This document shows, piece by piece, positions 6,127 through 13,895 of a stretch of 18,390 bases of DNA; within the stretch, counting starts at the first letter, position 1; every line of letters begins with the position of its first letter. The DNA is taken from NCBI GenBank assembly GCA_021815535.1, contig JAKAGL010000017.1, forward strand, positions 1 through 18,390, given 5' to 3'. The notes below the pieces were generated by a model, which saw nothing but the letters and a program-made list of their open reading frames with translations, ran no database searches and was not told where the DNA came from. The position numbers and the translations under genes are program-made. Source of the stretch: a bacterium (GTDB lineage Bacteria; Nitrospinota_A; UBA7883; JACRGQ01).

Positions 6127-8853
6127 ATGAACGGTAAAACCCGTCTTTTGGCGCTTATCGTCTTTTCCATGCTGTCCCTATACGCATCGGCGACGGAGCG
6201 TGAAGCCTGCCAGATATGCCATGCCGATTCATCACTCACCGTTAAACGGGGGCAGGTCATCCAGCCTCTTTTTGTCGATACCGTTCCGCTGGACAGTTCA
6301 GTGCATAAAGGGCTTGATTGCACCGATTGCCATACTTCCGCGAAGCTGAAAAAGGGGATGCACAAGGAAGGCCTGGAGCCGGTGGTGTGTGGCCGGTGCC
6401 ATAGCGACGTGGCGGTGGAATACCAGACGGGGGGACATCACCAGCTGGCGCAAACGGGTGGCACTCCCCTGCCCGATTGCGTATTTTGCCACGGCGGCGG
6501 TCATAAAGTGGCGGCCGCAAAAGAAATGACGGCCCGCGTTAATCGCCGCAATGTGGCGGCGTTATGCGGTGGCTGTCATACCGAGGGAAAGCCTCCCCGC
6601 ACCTGGCGGCAGCCCGGCGATGTGGAACATAATTTCAGCGATGCAATTCACGGGAAGGCATTCTATGCCAAGGGGCTGGTGGCGGCCCCAACCTGCGCCG
6701 ATTGTCACGAAAGCCACCGTATACTTCCCGCCACCAGCAGGCTTTCGTCGATAGCCCCGTTCAATCAACCCTCAACATGCGGGCGTTGTCACGAAGGATT
6801 GGGAAAGCGGCACTCAGGAATCCTTAAAGACATGGCGGGCAATAAATGGGGAATCGCTTGCGTCACCTGCCATCTCGTTCACCGCCGTACGCCCGCTATG
6901 GCGGCCCGCGCGCAAAAAAGTGATACCGAATGCCTTACATGCCACGCAATTCCTGTCACCGGCGCCACGCGAACTATTGCCTCAACCCATACCGTGGATC
7001 TTGCGTCATCGGTCCACGTTGGCATTCCCTGTATTACCTGCCATACCGGCGCTTTGCTAAAAAGGGGAAAACATAGCGCCCGCATGGAAAAGGTCGCATG
7101 TGCCAACTGCCATGCCCGGTTCGCGGATGAATATGAGCAGAGCACACACGGCAAGCAGCGTGCGGCCGGAAACGTGAATACGCCATACTGCACCGATTGC
7201 CACGGCAGCCACAGCATTAAGAATCACCGGGATGAAACCGCCGCCACTTATCGCAGCGCTATCCCCAAACTGTGCGGTAAGTGTCACGGCGGAAAAAAAG
7301 GGGGAAAGCCCTATCCTGCGGAATACGACTACACCCGTAGTGTGCACGGAAAAGGGGTGACGCAGAAAGGGTTGACCGTGGCGGCGGTTTGTACCGATTG
7401 CCACAACAGCCATCTGATAGTGAACAAGAACGACCAACGTTCGCCGGTACACCGCGGAAATGTGACCGCAACTTGCGCCGATTGCCACCGCGGCATTTAT
7501 ACATCTTACGTGAAAGGCGTTCATTACTCCGAAGATCCGGCTAAGCAGGCCGGCCTACCTACCTGCGTCGATTGCCATTCCGCCCACAAAATCGGCGAAA
7601 CCGGAAAAAACGAATTCATGGTCAGGGTTACGGGTACCTGTGGAAACTGCCACAAGGATTTGGCAAATAAATATCTATCGTCCATGCACGGCAAAGCCTG
7701 GCGGCTTGGCTATATGAGATCGGCCAAATGCGCCGATTGCCACAACCCTCACATGACATCGGCAGTTGACGATCCTGCGGGCGAAGTAGGCCCGGCGAAA
7801 CGCCTGGAAACCTGCCGTAAATGCCACCCCCAGGCTGGCCCGCGGTTTGCGTCTTTTATCGCGCACAGCGACCCGTATGATCGAGACCATTATCCGGCCT
7901 TGTACTGGACGAACATGTTCATGCTGGCGCTGCTTTCCGGGGTATTCGGTTTTTTTGGACTGCACTCGCTGGCGTGGATGCCGCGCGCGCTGCGGCATGT
8001 TTGGCGGCATGGCCAACCTCCGCGTCACGGTAAAAAGTATTTCATCCGTTTTACCGTGGCCCAGCGGGTTACTCATCTTGTGGTCATTTTCAGTTTTCTC
8101 TTGCTGGCGGCCACCGGGCTTATGCTCAAATTCTCGAATGCCGGCTGGGCGCACACCATGGCGGCTCTGTTTGGAGGCGTGGCTGGGGCCGGTTTTCTGC
8201 ACCGGATCGGCGCGGTGGCAACTTTCGGCTATTTCTTTTACCACCTTGGAGAGGTGTTCTTGCGCTGGCGGCGGAGCCATACCGGCCTTAAGGCATTCTT
8301 CTTCGGCAAAGATTCCATGGTGCCGAATGGTGATGATGTGCGCGATTTTATAGCTACCGTTAAATGGTTTGCCGGCAAGGGGCCGAAACCGGTTTATGAC
8401 CGCTGGACATACTGGGAGAAGTTCGATTATTTCGCTGTTTTCTGGGGTGTGCCGGTGATCGGGCTTTCGGGGCTTATGCTCTGGTTCCCTGAAATATTCA
8501 CCTGGTTCCTGCCGGGATGGATGATCAACATTGCGGCGATCATCCACAGCGAAGAAGCGTTGCTGGCGGCCGGCTTTATTTTTACCATCCACTTCTTCAA
8601 TACGGATCTCAGAGCCGACAGTTTCCCGGTTGATACCGTCATCTTTACCGGACGGATGCCCCTGGACCGCTTTCAGGAAGAACGCGGCCGCGAATATGAA
8701 CGGCGGCGCGCGGCGGGGGAACTTGACGCTTTTGTTACCGATAAACAACTGCCGCGAACATTTGAACAGGCGATCTTCTTCATGGGCATTGCCTTCCTTT
8801 TGACAGGGCTATGCCAGGTGGCGCTGATAATCTTCTCTTCCATCTTTGGTTGA
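6127..8853 (+). CDS. CbcL-like quinol-linked fusion: 19-heme cytochrome c plus cytochrome b membrane domain
   Basis: The 908-residue protein starts with a signal peptide (residues 1-22). A periplasmic domain (about 28-567) holds nineteen CXXCH motifs, from CQICH at 28 to CRKCH at 563. A membrane domain from about 592 to the end has five or six hydrophobic helices with His residues (in RVTHLVV, FLHRIG, FFYHLGE, IIHSEE and FTIHFF) suited to b-heme ligation, as in the cytochrome b561/FdhI/HydC family. The same c-plus-b architecture is known in Geobacter CbcL, an inner-membrane quinol oxidoreductase for low-potential extracellular electron transfer, but that protein has about nine c hemes. Hemes 1-8 and 9-16 align as a tandem duplication. 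The predicted role is to oxidise menaquinol and deliver electrons to the triheme protein. It is the last gene of the operon, and its neighbour on the other strand is convergent. Confidence 0.82.
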   Translation: MNGKTRLLALIVFSMLSLYASATEREACQICHADSSLTVKRGQVIQPLFVDTVPLDSSVHKGLDCTDCHTSAKLKKGMHKEGLEPVVCGRCHSDVAVEYQTGGHHQLAQTGGTPLPDCVFCHGGGHKVAAAKEMTARVNRRNVAALCGGCHTEGKPPRTWRQPGDVEHNFSDAIHGKAFYAKGLVAAPTCADCHESHRILPATSRLSSIAPFNQPSTCGRCHEGLGKRHSGILKDMAGNKWGIACVTCHLVHRRTPAMAARAQKSDTECLTCHAIPVTGATRTIASTHTVDLASSVHVGIPCITCHTGALLKRGKHSARMEKVACANCHARFADEYEQSTHGKQRAAGNVNTPYCTDCHGSHSIKNHRDETAATYRSAIPKLCGKCHGGKKGGKPYPAEYDYTRSVHGKGVTQKGLTVAAVCTDCHNSHLIVNKNDQRSPVHRGNVTATCADCHRGIYTSYVKGVHYSEDPAKQAGLPTCVDCHSAHKIGETGKNEFMVRVTGTCGNCHKDLANKYLSSMHGKAWRLGYMRSAKCADCHNPHMTSAVDDPAGEVGPAKRLETCRKCHPQAGPRFASFIAHSDPYDRDHYPALYWTNMFMLALLSGVFGFFGLHSLAWMPRALRHVWRHGQPPRHGKKYFIRFTVAQRVTHLVVIFSFLLLAATGLMLKFSNAGWAHTMAALFGGVAGAGFLHRIGAVATFGYFFYHLGEVFLRWRRSHTGLKAFFFGKDSMVPNGDDVRDFIATVKWFAGKGPKPVYDRWTYWEKFDYFAVFWGVPVIGLSGLMLWFPEIFTWFLPGWMINIAAIIHSEEALLAAGFIFTIHFFNTDLRADSFPVDTVIFTGRMPLDRFQEERGREYERRRAAGELDAFVTDKQLPRTFEQAIFFMGIAFLLTGLCQVALIIFSSIFG

Positions 8854-8868
8854 CCGCAAGAACGCTTA

Positions 8869-8910
8869 AACCGTAATGGTCGCGGTTCCCTTTATTGCGC
8901 CGAAGGCGCA
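8869..8910. terminator. Possible terminator hairpins between convergent genes
   Basis: Two hairpins lie at the convergent junction. AACCG (8869-8873) pairs with CGGTT (8883-8887), followed by CCCTTTATT. TGCGCC (8896-8901) pairs with GGCGCA (8905-8910) around GAA, followed by TTT; this stem lies in the last codons of the minus-strand gene. Neither has a long U-run, so termination is weakly supported. Confidence 0.3.
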
Positions 8911-10874
8911 TTTGGAGGCGGTGCGATCGCGTCCAATTTCTTCCGGAATTCCTTGAGACCGTGCCTCACAGGCTTTGGATTGTGCATGCCGTGGCTGCCA
9001 TCGTCCAGCAGTCCCCGAACGAATATCCGGGCGTTCTCAACGGTTTGCTTTTGTTCCGCAGAAAGATTCATTTTGCGGGCACGGGCGATACCGGCGTTCA
9101 GATCGCCGACCTGCGTATCGACATCCTTCACCCATTTGTTCATTTTTTCCGCATACGCGGGATTCTTGTGGCAGGCCGCGCAATCCTCCGGCGTTACCGC
9201 CTTGCCGTTCATCTGATGGCACTTGGTGCACGGAAAATCGAGACTCTTCATGCTTGGCTCATCTATCACATTCCATCGCCCCTGAATAATGTCGTTTTGG
9301 AGGGTATGGCACTCCTCGCATTTCTTGGCGATTTTTTTGCTGTGGTGGCATGAAGCACATCCGTCTTTATCAACGATCAATTCGGCGTGCTTCACGGCAA
9401 TGCTATGGCACCGTTGGCATTCAAACCCTTTGCCATTATGCGTTTTGTGATTGAACGCCATGCCGGCATACATTGGCGCTACCTTGTTCAGGTAGAAGTG
9501 GCACGTGAGGCAATCGGCATTGGGTTCCCGTTCCTTGATGCCGGCCGGCGGCAAAACAAGCGGGATCTTTGCCTGTTTGCCAAGACCAGCAAGGGTGTTC
9601 CGCGCCGTTTCAAGGATCTCGCTGGCATACCGGACGTTGTGTACGATGTTGCCGCGCGCGACTATGGCGAGATTCTCGCGCAGCGCGGCCAGCTTTTCCT
9701 TGGTTCCTTTGTCCGCGGCGTTCCCCAATTTCGCCGCCGCTTTTTCCAAAACGGCCACACGTTCGCGGGCCTCACGTTGCCACGTCTTGATGAGTTTGCT
9801 GAATCCGCGCCCGTGGCACGTGTCGCAGCTCTTGCCGCTGGCATAGTAGGTGCCAGGGGCCTTTTCACCGGCAACCGTCAGGCCATGCGAGATGTGGCAG
9901 CCTCGGCAGTTAAGCCCAACCTGGAACATCCGGTTCGGCATAGAAGGAACGCCGCTGGCCCCTTCGCCCGAGAAGAGTGTAATAGTGGCATTGTGATGCA
10001 ATGGATGGCAGGTTTGACACTCCGCCGCCGTCTTGATATCTCCGGGCCGGAGCTTGTGCTCAATGGCAAGATGACACCGCTGGCATTCGATCTTGTTTTC
10101 TGAAATGTGCTTGGTATGCATAAGATCGGTGTTATTGAACTGGCCCAGCCGTTCATTATCCCAGTGGCACGCAAAGCAGTTTTGTTTGGCGACGGGCCCA
10201 TTACCCATCACCGTATGGCTGTGACAGGTTTGGCAAGCCAGCTTTTCGCGAAGAACGATGCTGTGGTCGTATCGAAGTTCCCCTGCCTTCGACCGCCGTT
10301 CCATTACATCGCGGACGTGGCAAACGGTGCATTCGCCCTGTTTGGGTACGATCCCGCCGTCTTCCGTTTTAAAATGGCAAAGGTAACAGGCGGTTTCTGT
10401 AACGGTTATGTGTTTCCCCTGTACGATTTGCGAGTGGCAACTGGTGCAACGGAGCTTTTTGCCGCGCTTCAGTTCACCCAAATGCGGCGCATGGTCGAAT
10501 ACCACCCCTTCTTTATAATTTACTCTCCCTTTGAGAAGACGTGTTTCATGGCAGCCGGTTCTCAGACAGCTTTCATCCGATATCTCGGCCCATGGCCGCG
10601 ATTTTTTATACGTAAGTGAGGTGTATTTCACCAATTGCACCAAACCGTTCAGCTTGCCGGCGACGGCCCCCTTAAGGCCGGGGGCAAAGTGGCATTCGAT
10701 ACATTCCACTTTGTTGTGCGTTGATTGCCGCCAACTGTCGTAAAACGGCTGCATATAATGACAGGTAACACAAAAACTGGAACGGGAAGTATATGCTGCA
10801 AGACCAGCAGTGATGATTGCCAGTCCCCCAAGCGAAAATGCGACGATGGTTAGCCCTTTTTTGAGCTTACCCAT
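8892..10874 (-). CDS. NapC/NirT-anchored multiheme cytochrome with 18 heme-binding motifs
   Basis: The 660-residue product has an N-terminal uncleaved-type membrane helix (residues about 9-28) and then a NapC/NirT/NrfH-like start (CVTCHYMQPF at 35-44, CIECH at 58). Seventeen CXXCH motifs and one CX4CH (CLRTGCH, 103-109) follow. A heme-free stretch of about 100 residues (354-454), helical and charged, divides hemes 1-12 from 13-18. The C-terminal part has DGSHGMHNPKPVRHGL, a segment seen near the end of many multiheme nitrite-reductase-like proteins. NapC-family anchors oxidise quinol and pass electrons to periplasmic partners, so this is a possible second quinol exit route; the acceptor is unknown. 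CAT at 10872-10874 is the start, with a ribosome binding site complementary to 10886-10893 and a TATAAT at 10906-10911. It is transcribed towards the porin operon and divergently from the hydrogenase genes. Confidence 0.85.
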   Translation of the reverse strand: MGKLKKGLTIVAFSLGGLAIITAGLAAYTSRSSFCVTCHYMQPFYDSWRQSTHNKVECIECHFAPGLKGAVAGKLNGLVQLVKYTSLTYKKSRPWAEISDESCLRTGCHETRLLKGRVNYKEGVVFDHAPHLGELKRGKKLRCTSCHSQIVQGKHITVTETACYLCHFKTEDGGIVPKQGECTVCHVRDVMERRSKAGELRYDHSIVLREKLACQTCHSHTVMGNGPVAKQNCFACHWDNERLGQFNNTDLMHTKHISENKIECQRCHLAIEHKLRPGDIKTAAECQTCHPLHHNATITLFSGEGASGVPSMPNRMFQVGLNCRGCHISHGLTVAGEKAPGTYYASGKSCDTCHGRGFSKLIKTWQREARERVAVLEKAAAKLGNAADKGTKEKLAALRENLAIVARGNIVHNVRYASEILETARNTLAGLGKQAKIPLVLPPAGIKEREPNADCLTCHFYLNKVAPMYAGMAFNHKTHNGKGFECQRCHSIAVKHAELIVDKDGCASCHHSKKIAKKCEECHTLQNDIIQGRWNVIDEPSMKSLDFPCTKCHQMNGKAVTPEDCAACHKNPAYAEKMNKWVKDVDTQVGDLNAGIARARKMNLSAEQKQTVENARIFVRGLLDDGSHGMHNPKPVRHGLKEFRKKLDAIAPPPNAPSAQ

Positions 10875-10905
10875 AGTGTACAGTGCCTCCCCTTTTTATG
10901 TATTT

Positions 10906-10911
10906 ATTATA
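10906..10911 (-). promoter_or_regulatory. -10 box of the NapC-type cytochrome gene
   Basis: On the minus strand these bases read TATAAT. The predicted start near 10899 gives a leader of about 24 bases with AGGGGAGG (10893-10886) before the ATG at 10874. No good -35 box is visible 16-18 bases upstream, which may mean activator dependence. Confidence 0.5.
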
Positions 10912-10915
10912 CCAT

Positions 10916-10937
10916 CCGGCTTAACAAACAAAGCCGG
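10916..10937. promoter_or_regulatory. Inverted repeat between divergent promoters (candidate operator)
   Basis: CCGGCTT (10916-10922) and AAGCCGG (10931-10937) form a perfect seven-base inverted repeat with an eight-base AT-rich spacer. It covers the -35 zone of the minus-strand cytochrome promoter and lies 19 bases upstream of the hydrogenase -35 box. The spacing fits a dimeric regulator; no known regulator consensus was recognised. Confidence 0.4.
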
Positions 10938-10956
10938 GAATTCTAGGTCCCAGCGT

Positions 10957-10985
10957 TTGACAGGGTGGTGAGCCGGGCATAGGAT
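10957..10985 (+). promoter_or_regulatory. Sigma70 promoter of the hydrogenase operon
   Basis: TTGACA (10957-10962) is a perfect -35 box. The -10 box TAGGAT (10980-10985) follows after exactly 17 bases. The predicted start near 10992 leaves a leader of about 44 bases before ATG 11036. Confidence 0.65.
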
Positions 10986-11035
10986 GAAGGTGAAGGGGCA
11001 GATAGGTTTCTCTCTGGAAAGTGGAGGGTTTACAC

Positions 11036-12160
11036 ATGTCTGAAGTCAAAGATCACACAACATTTCTTACCAATATTGACCGTCGCGAATTTATGGGTCT
11101 CTGTGCTCAGATCTCCGTTGTCCTGGGGCTTGGCAACGAGATGGTGCCCAAGATAGCCGAAGCGCTTGAAGCGGCGGCCCGCAAACCCTCCATCATCTGG
11201 CTCCATTTCCAGGAGTGCACCGGCGATTCGGAGGCATTCCTCCGCACTACCAGCCCTTCGGTGGCGGAACTGGTGCTCGACATCCTTTCCATCGACTATC
11301 ACGAAACAATAATGGCCGCATCGGGGGATCTGGCCGAGGAACTTCTTACAAAGACGATGAAAGAGAACAAGGGGAAGTATCTTGTCGTCTGCGAAGGGGC
11401 CATTCCGTTGGCAACTCCTCCGGGGCCGTCCGGCCTCAAAGGTGGATACCTCACCATCGGCAACAAAACCGGTATTGAGATCGCCCAAGAGGTCTGCCGT
11501 GACGCGGCGGCGGTCATCTGCGTGGGCAACTGCGCCAGCTATGGGGGGGTACAGGCGCAGTACCCCAATCCTACCGGCGCCGTGGGAGTGAGCGAAGCCT
11601 TGGGAATAAAAACCATCAACATCCCCGCATGCCCCCACAACCCGGTCAATTCCATCGCCACTATCGTCAACTTCCTGCTTCTTGGCAGTCTCCCGCCAAC
11701 CGACCGTTTCGGCCGCCCGCTCTTCGCATATCAAGAACGGATACACGATCAATGCACCCGCCGTTCGCATTTCGATGCCGGCCAGTTTGTGACCGAGTGG
11801 GGTAGCGAGGAAGCCAAAAAAGGATTCTGCCTGTACAAAATGGGATGCAAAGGGCCGCAGACCTATAACAACTGTAACAAAGCGCGCTATAACGACCATA
11901 CCGGCTGGCCCATCGGCGCCGGGCATGGCTGCGTCGGCTGCTCCGAGCCGAAGTTCTGGGATACCATGTCCCCCTTCTATAAACGGCTTGAGGGAATCGA
12001 GATTCCTTTTGGCGGTGTGGAAGCGACCGCCGACAAGGTGGGGCTGGCCCTCACCGGGGCGGCGGTCGTGGGAGCGGCGGTACACGCGGCTTACACATTC
12101 GGCAAGAAGAAGGAGCATGATGAACGGATCATCGATCGGGAAAAGAAGGAGGGTAAATAA
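11036..12160 (+). CDS. hyaS: [NiFe] hydrogenase small subunit, group 1 (Hya-like), Tat exported
   Basis: The electron-transfer subunit of a membrane-bound uptake hydrogenase, 374 residues. A twin-arginine signal (DRREFMGLC, residues 15-23) exports the folded dimer. Cluster ligands are visible: proximal C61, C166 and C199; distal H237, C240, C265 and C271; medial C280, C299 and C302. The usual fourth proximal ligand, the second Cys of the CxGC motif, is Asp64 here (ECTGDSE, codon GAT). An Asp ligand is known from the actinobacterial-type group 1h enzyme of Ralstonia eutropha. A C-terminal helix (VGLALTGAAVVGAAVHAAY) anchors the subunit to the membrane next to cytochrome b. The gene order small, large, cytochrome b, protease matches Geobacter hyaSLBP (group 1f). 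ATG 11036 has GGAGG (11023-11027) at 8 bases; the in-frame GTG at 11021 overlaps that site and is rejected. Confidence 0.92.
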   Translation: MSEVKDHTTFLTNIDRREFMGLCAQISVVLGLGNEMVPKIAEALEAAARKPSIIWLHFQECTGDSEAFLRTTSPSVAELVLDILSIDYHETIMAASGDLAEELLTKTMKENKGKYLVVCEGAIPLATPPGPSGLKGGYLTIGNKTGIEIAQEVCRDAAAVICVGNCASYGGVQAQYPNPTGAVGVSEALGIKTINIPACPHNPVNSIATIVNFLLLGSLPPTDRFGRPLFAYQERIHDQCTRRSHFDAGQFVTEWGSEEAKKGFCLYKMGCKGPQTYNNCNKARYNDHTGWPIGAGHGCVGCSEPKFWDTMSPFYKRLEGIEIPFGGVEATADKVGLALTGAAVVGAAVHAAYTFGKKKEHDERIIDREKKEGK

Positions 12161-13819
12161 ATGGGAACCCGCGTTGTTATCGACCCGATCACCCGGATCG
12201 AAGGGCACCTCCGCATAGAAGTTGAGATCGAAAACGGCAAGGTCAAGGACGCATTGAGCAGCGGCACCATGTTCCGCGGCTTCGAAATCTTCATGCGCAA
12301 CCGCGATCCACGCGATGCGTGGTACATCACTCAGCGGGTATGCGGCGTCTGCACTACCGTGCACGCTCTTACCTCGGTGCTATGTGTGGAGAATGCCATC
12401 GGCATTGAAGTGCCGGATAACGCCCGCCTCATCCGCAACCTCATCATGGGAAGCCAGTACCTGCACGATCATATCGTCCACTTTTACCACCTCCACGCGC
12501 TGGACTGGGTCGATGTGGTGAACGCGCTGAAAGCCGATCCCAAAAAGACCGCCGAACTTGCCCACGCAATTAATCCGCACTCCCGGCGGAGCGGCCAAGG
12601 AGATTTTCAGGCGGTACAGGACAGGGTAAAGGCGTTTGTCAACGCCGGCCAGCTCGGTCCGTTCGATAATGCCTATTGGGGACACCCCGCCTACAAACTG
12701 CCGCCGGAAGCGGATCTGATGGCGGTGAGCCACTACCTCGATGCCTTGACTCTTCAGGCAAAGGCGGCCCGGATGCACGCCGTCTTCGGTGGAAAGAACC
12801 CCCACCCCCAAAGTTATGTGGTGGGAGGAATGACCTGTGTGCAAGACCTGAACCCGGACCGGCTGGCCGAATTCATCTATCTCTTGAAGGAAACCGTGGA
12901 CTTCGCCCAGAACGTCTACATCCCCGACTTGCTGGCGGTAGCCCCCTTCTACACCGAATGGGCCGGCATCGGTGCTGGCGTGGGGAATTATCTTGCCTAT
13001 GGCATGTTGCCTGAAGGTACCAAGGATGATCCTAGCAACCTGTTTTTCCCGCGTGGCGTGGTGATGAACAAGGACCTGGGAAATCCGCAGAAGCTGGATC
13101 AGGGAAAGATCATGGAACATGTCGCCCACTCCTTCTATGAAGGGGATACGCCGCGCCATCCTTCTGTGGGGGAAACCAAGCCGTTCTTCACCGGCGTCAA
13201 CACCACCGATGCCGACGGCAAATACAGCTGGCTCAAAAGTCCGCGTTACGATGGAAAAGCGATGGAGGTGGGGCCGCTTGCCCGCATGGTGGTGGGCTAT
13301 TCAGCCGGACATAAACAGATCAAGGCCGCCGTAGACGGCACTTTGAAGCAGTTGGGCCTTCCCGCCTCAATTCTCTTCTCAACGCTGGGACGGACCGCCG
13401 CACGCGGCATCGAGACCAAAATAATCGCGGACAAAATGCAGCAGTGGGTGGATGAATTGCTGGCCAACATCAAACGGGGCGAACTAAGCACCTTCACCGC
13501 CTATACTATGCCCGACAAAGCCCGCGGTTTCGGCATGACCGAAGCGCCGCGCGGCGCGCTCGGCCACTGGATCGAGATCAAGAACGGCCTGATAGACAAC
13601 TATCAGTTGGTGGTGCCGACCACATGGAACGGCTCGCCGCGTGATGCCCTGGGGCAGCGCGGCGCTTTCGAAGAGGCGCTCATCGGCACACCGGTACACG
13701 ATGCGAAAAAACCGCTGGAGATACTGCGCACCATCCATTCGTTCGATCCGTGCCTGGCCTGTTCGGTGCACGTAATAGACCCAAAGACAAACGAGGTGTA
13801 TGTAACAAAGGCGGCGTAG
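12161..13819 (+). CDS. hyaL: [NiFe] hydrogenase large (catalytic) subunit
   Basis: A 552-residue subunit that carries the Ni-Fe(CN)2CO active site and splits H2. The L1 motif RVCGVCTTVH gives Cys61 and Cys64; the L2 motif DPCLACSVH gives Cys531 and Cys534, so all four metal-binding cysteines are present. RIEGHLRIEVE near the N-terminus supplies the conserved Glu region. After His537 there is a 15-residue tail starting VIDPK, which is normally removed by the maturation protease once Ni is inserted; the matching protease gene lies two genes downstream. L2 has a TGC Cys codon, not TGA, so this is not a selenocysteine enzyme. The ATG directly follows the TAA of the small subunit, and its ribosome binding site (GGAGG, 12148-12152) lies inside that gene, indicating coupled translation. 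Confidence 0.96.
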   Translation: MGTRVVIDPITRIEGHLRIEVEIENGKVKDALSSGTMFRGFEIFMRNRDPRDAWYITQRVCGVCTTVHALTSVLCVENAIGIEVPDNARLIRNLIMGSQYLHDHIVHFYHLHALDWVDVVNALKADPKKTAELAHAINPHSRRSGQGDFQAVQDRVKAFVNAGQLGPFDNAYWGHPAYKLPPEADLMAVSHYLDALTLQAKAARMHAVFGGKNPHPQSYVVGGMTCVQDLNPDRLAEFIYLLKETVDFAQNVYIPDLLAVAPFYTEWAGIGAGVGNYLAYGMLPEGTKDDPSNLFFPRGVVMNKDLGNPQKLDQGKIMEHVAHSFYEGDTPRHPSVGETKPFFTGVNTTDADGKYSWLKSPRYDGKAMEVGPLARMVVGYSAGHKQIKAAVDGTLKQLGLPASILFSTLGRTAARGIETKIIADKMQQWVDELLANIKRGELSTFTAYTMPDKARGFGMTEAPRGALGHWIEIKNGLIDNYQLVVPTTWNGSPRDALGQRGAFEEALIGTPVHDAKKPLEILRTIHSFDPCLACSVHVIDPKTNEVYVTKAA

Positions 13820-13895
13820 GCCGCCCGCGTCATCAGGCGGATAGCGAAGCGGGCTGTAGGGATGCCGGCATAAAGCGATAGCCAAAGGGGGCCGT

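Noticed and set aside
6208..7815. Recurring short similar DNA words that could suggest a repeat array or CRISPR
   Set aside because: They are CXXCH codons (TGC..TGCCAC) within one reading frame, with irregular spacing and no conserved repeat unit.
7675..8748. 357-residue open frame on the minus strand
   Set aside because: It lies opposite the cytochrome b domain of the 19-heme fusion and is a codon-bias shadow without known motifs.
11030..12364. 444-residue open frame on the minus strand
   Set aside because: It is antisense to the hydrogenase small subunit, whose motifs are unmistakable; it has no recognisable domains.
13751..13771. Possible [NiFeSe] enzyme with selenocysteine in the L2 motif
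   Set aside because: Both L2 cysteines are TGC/TGT codons and no in-frame TGA is present.
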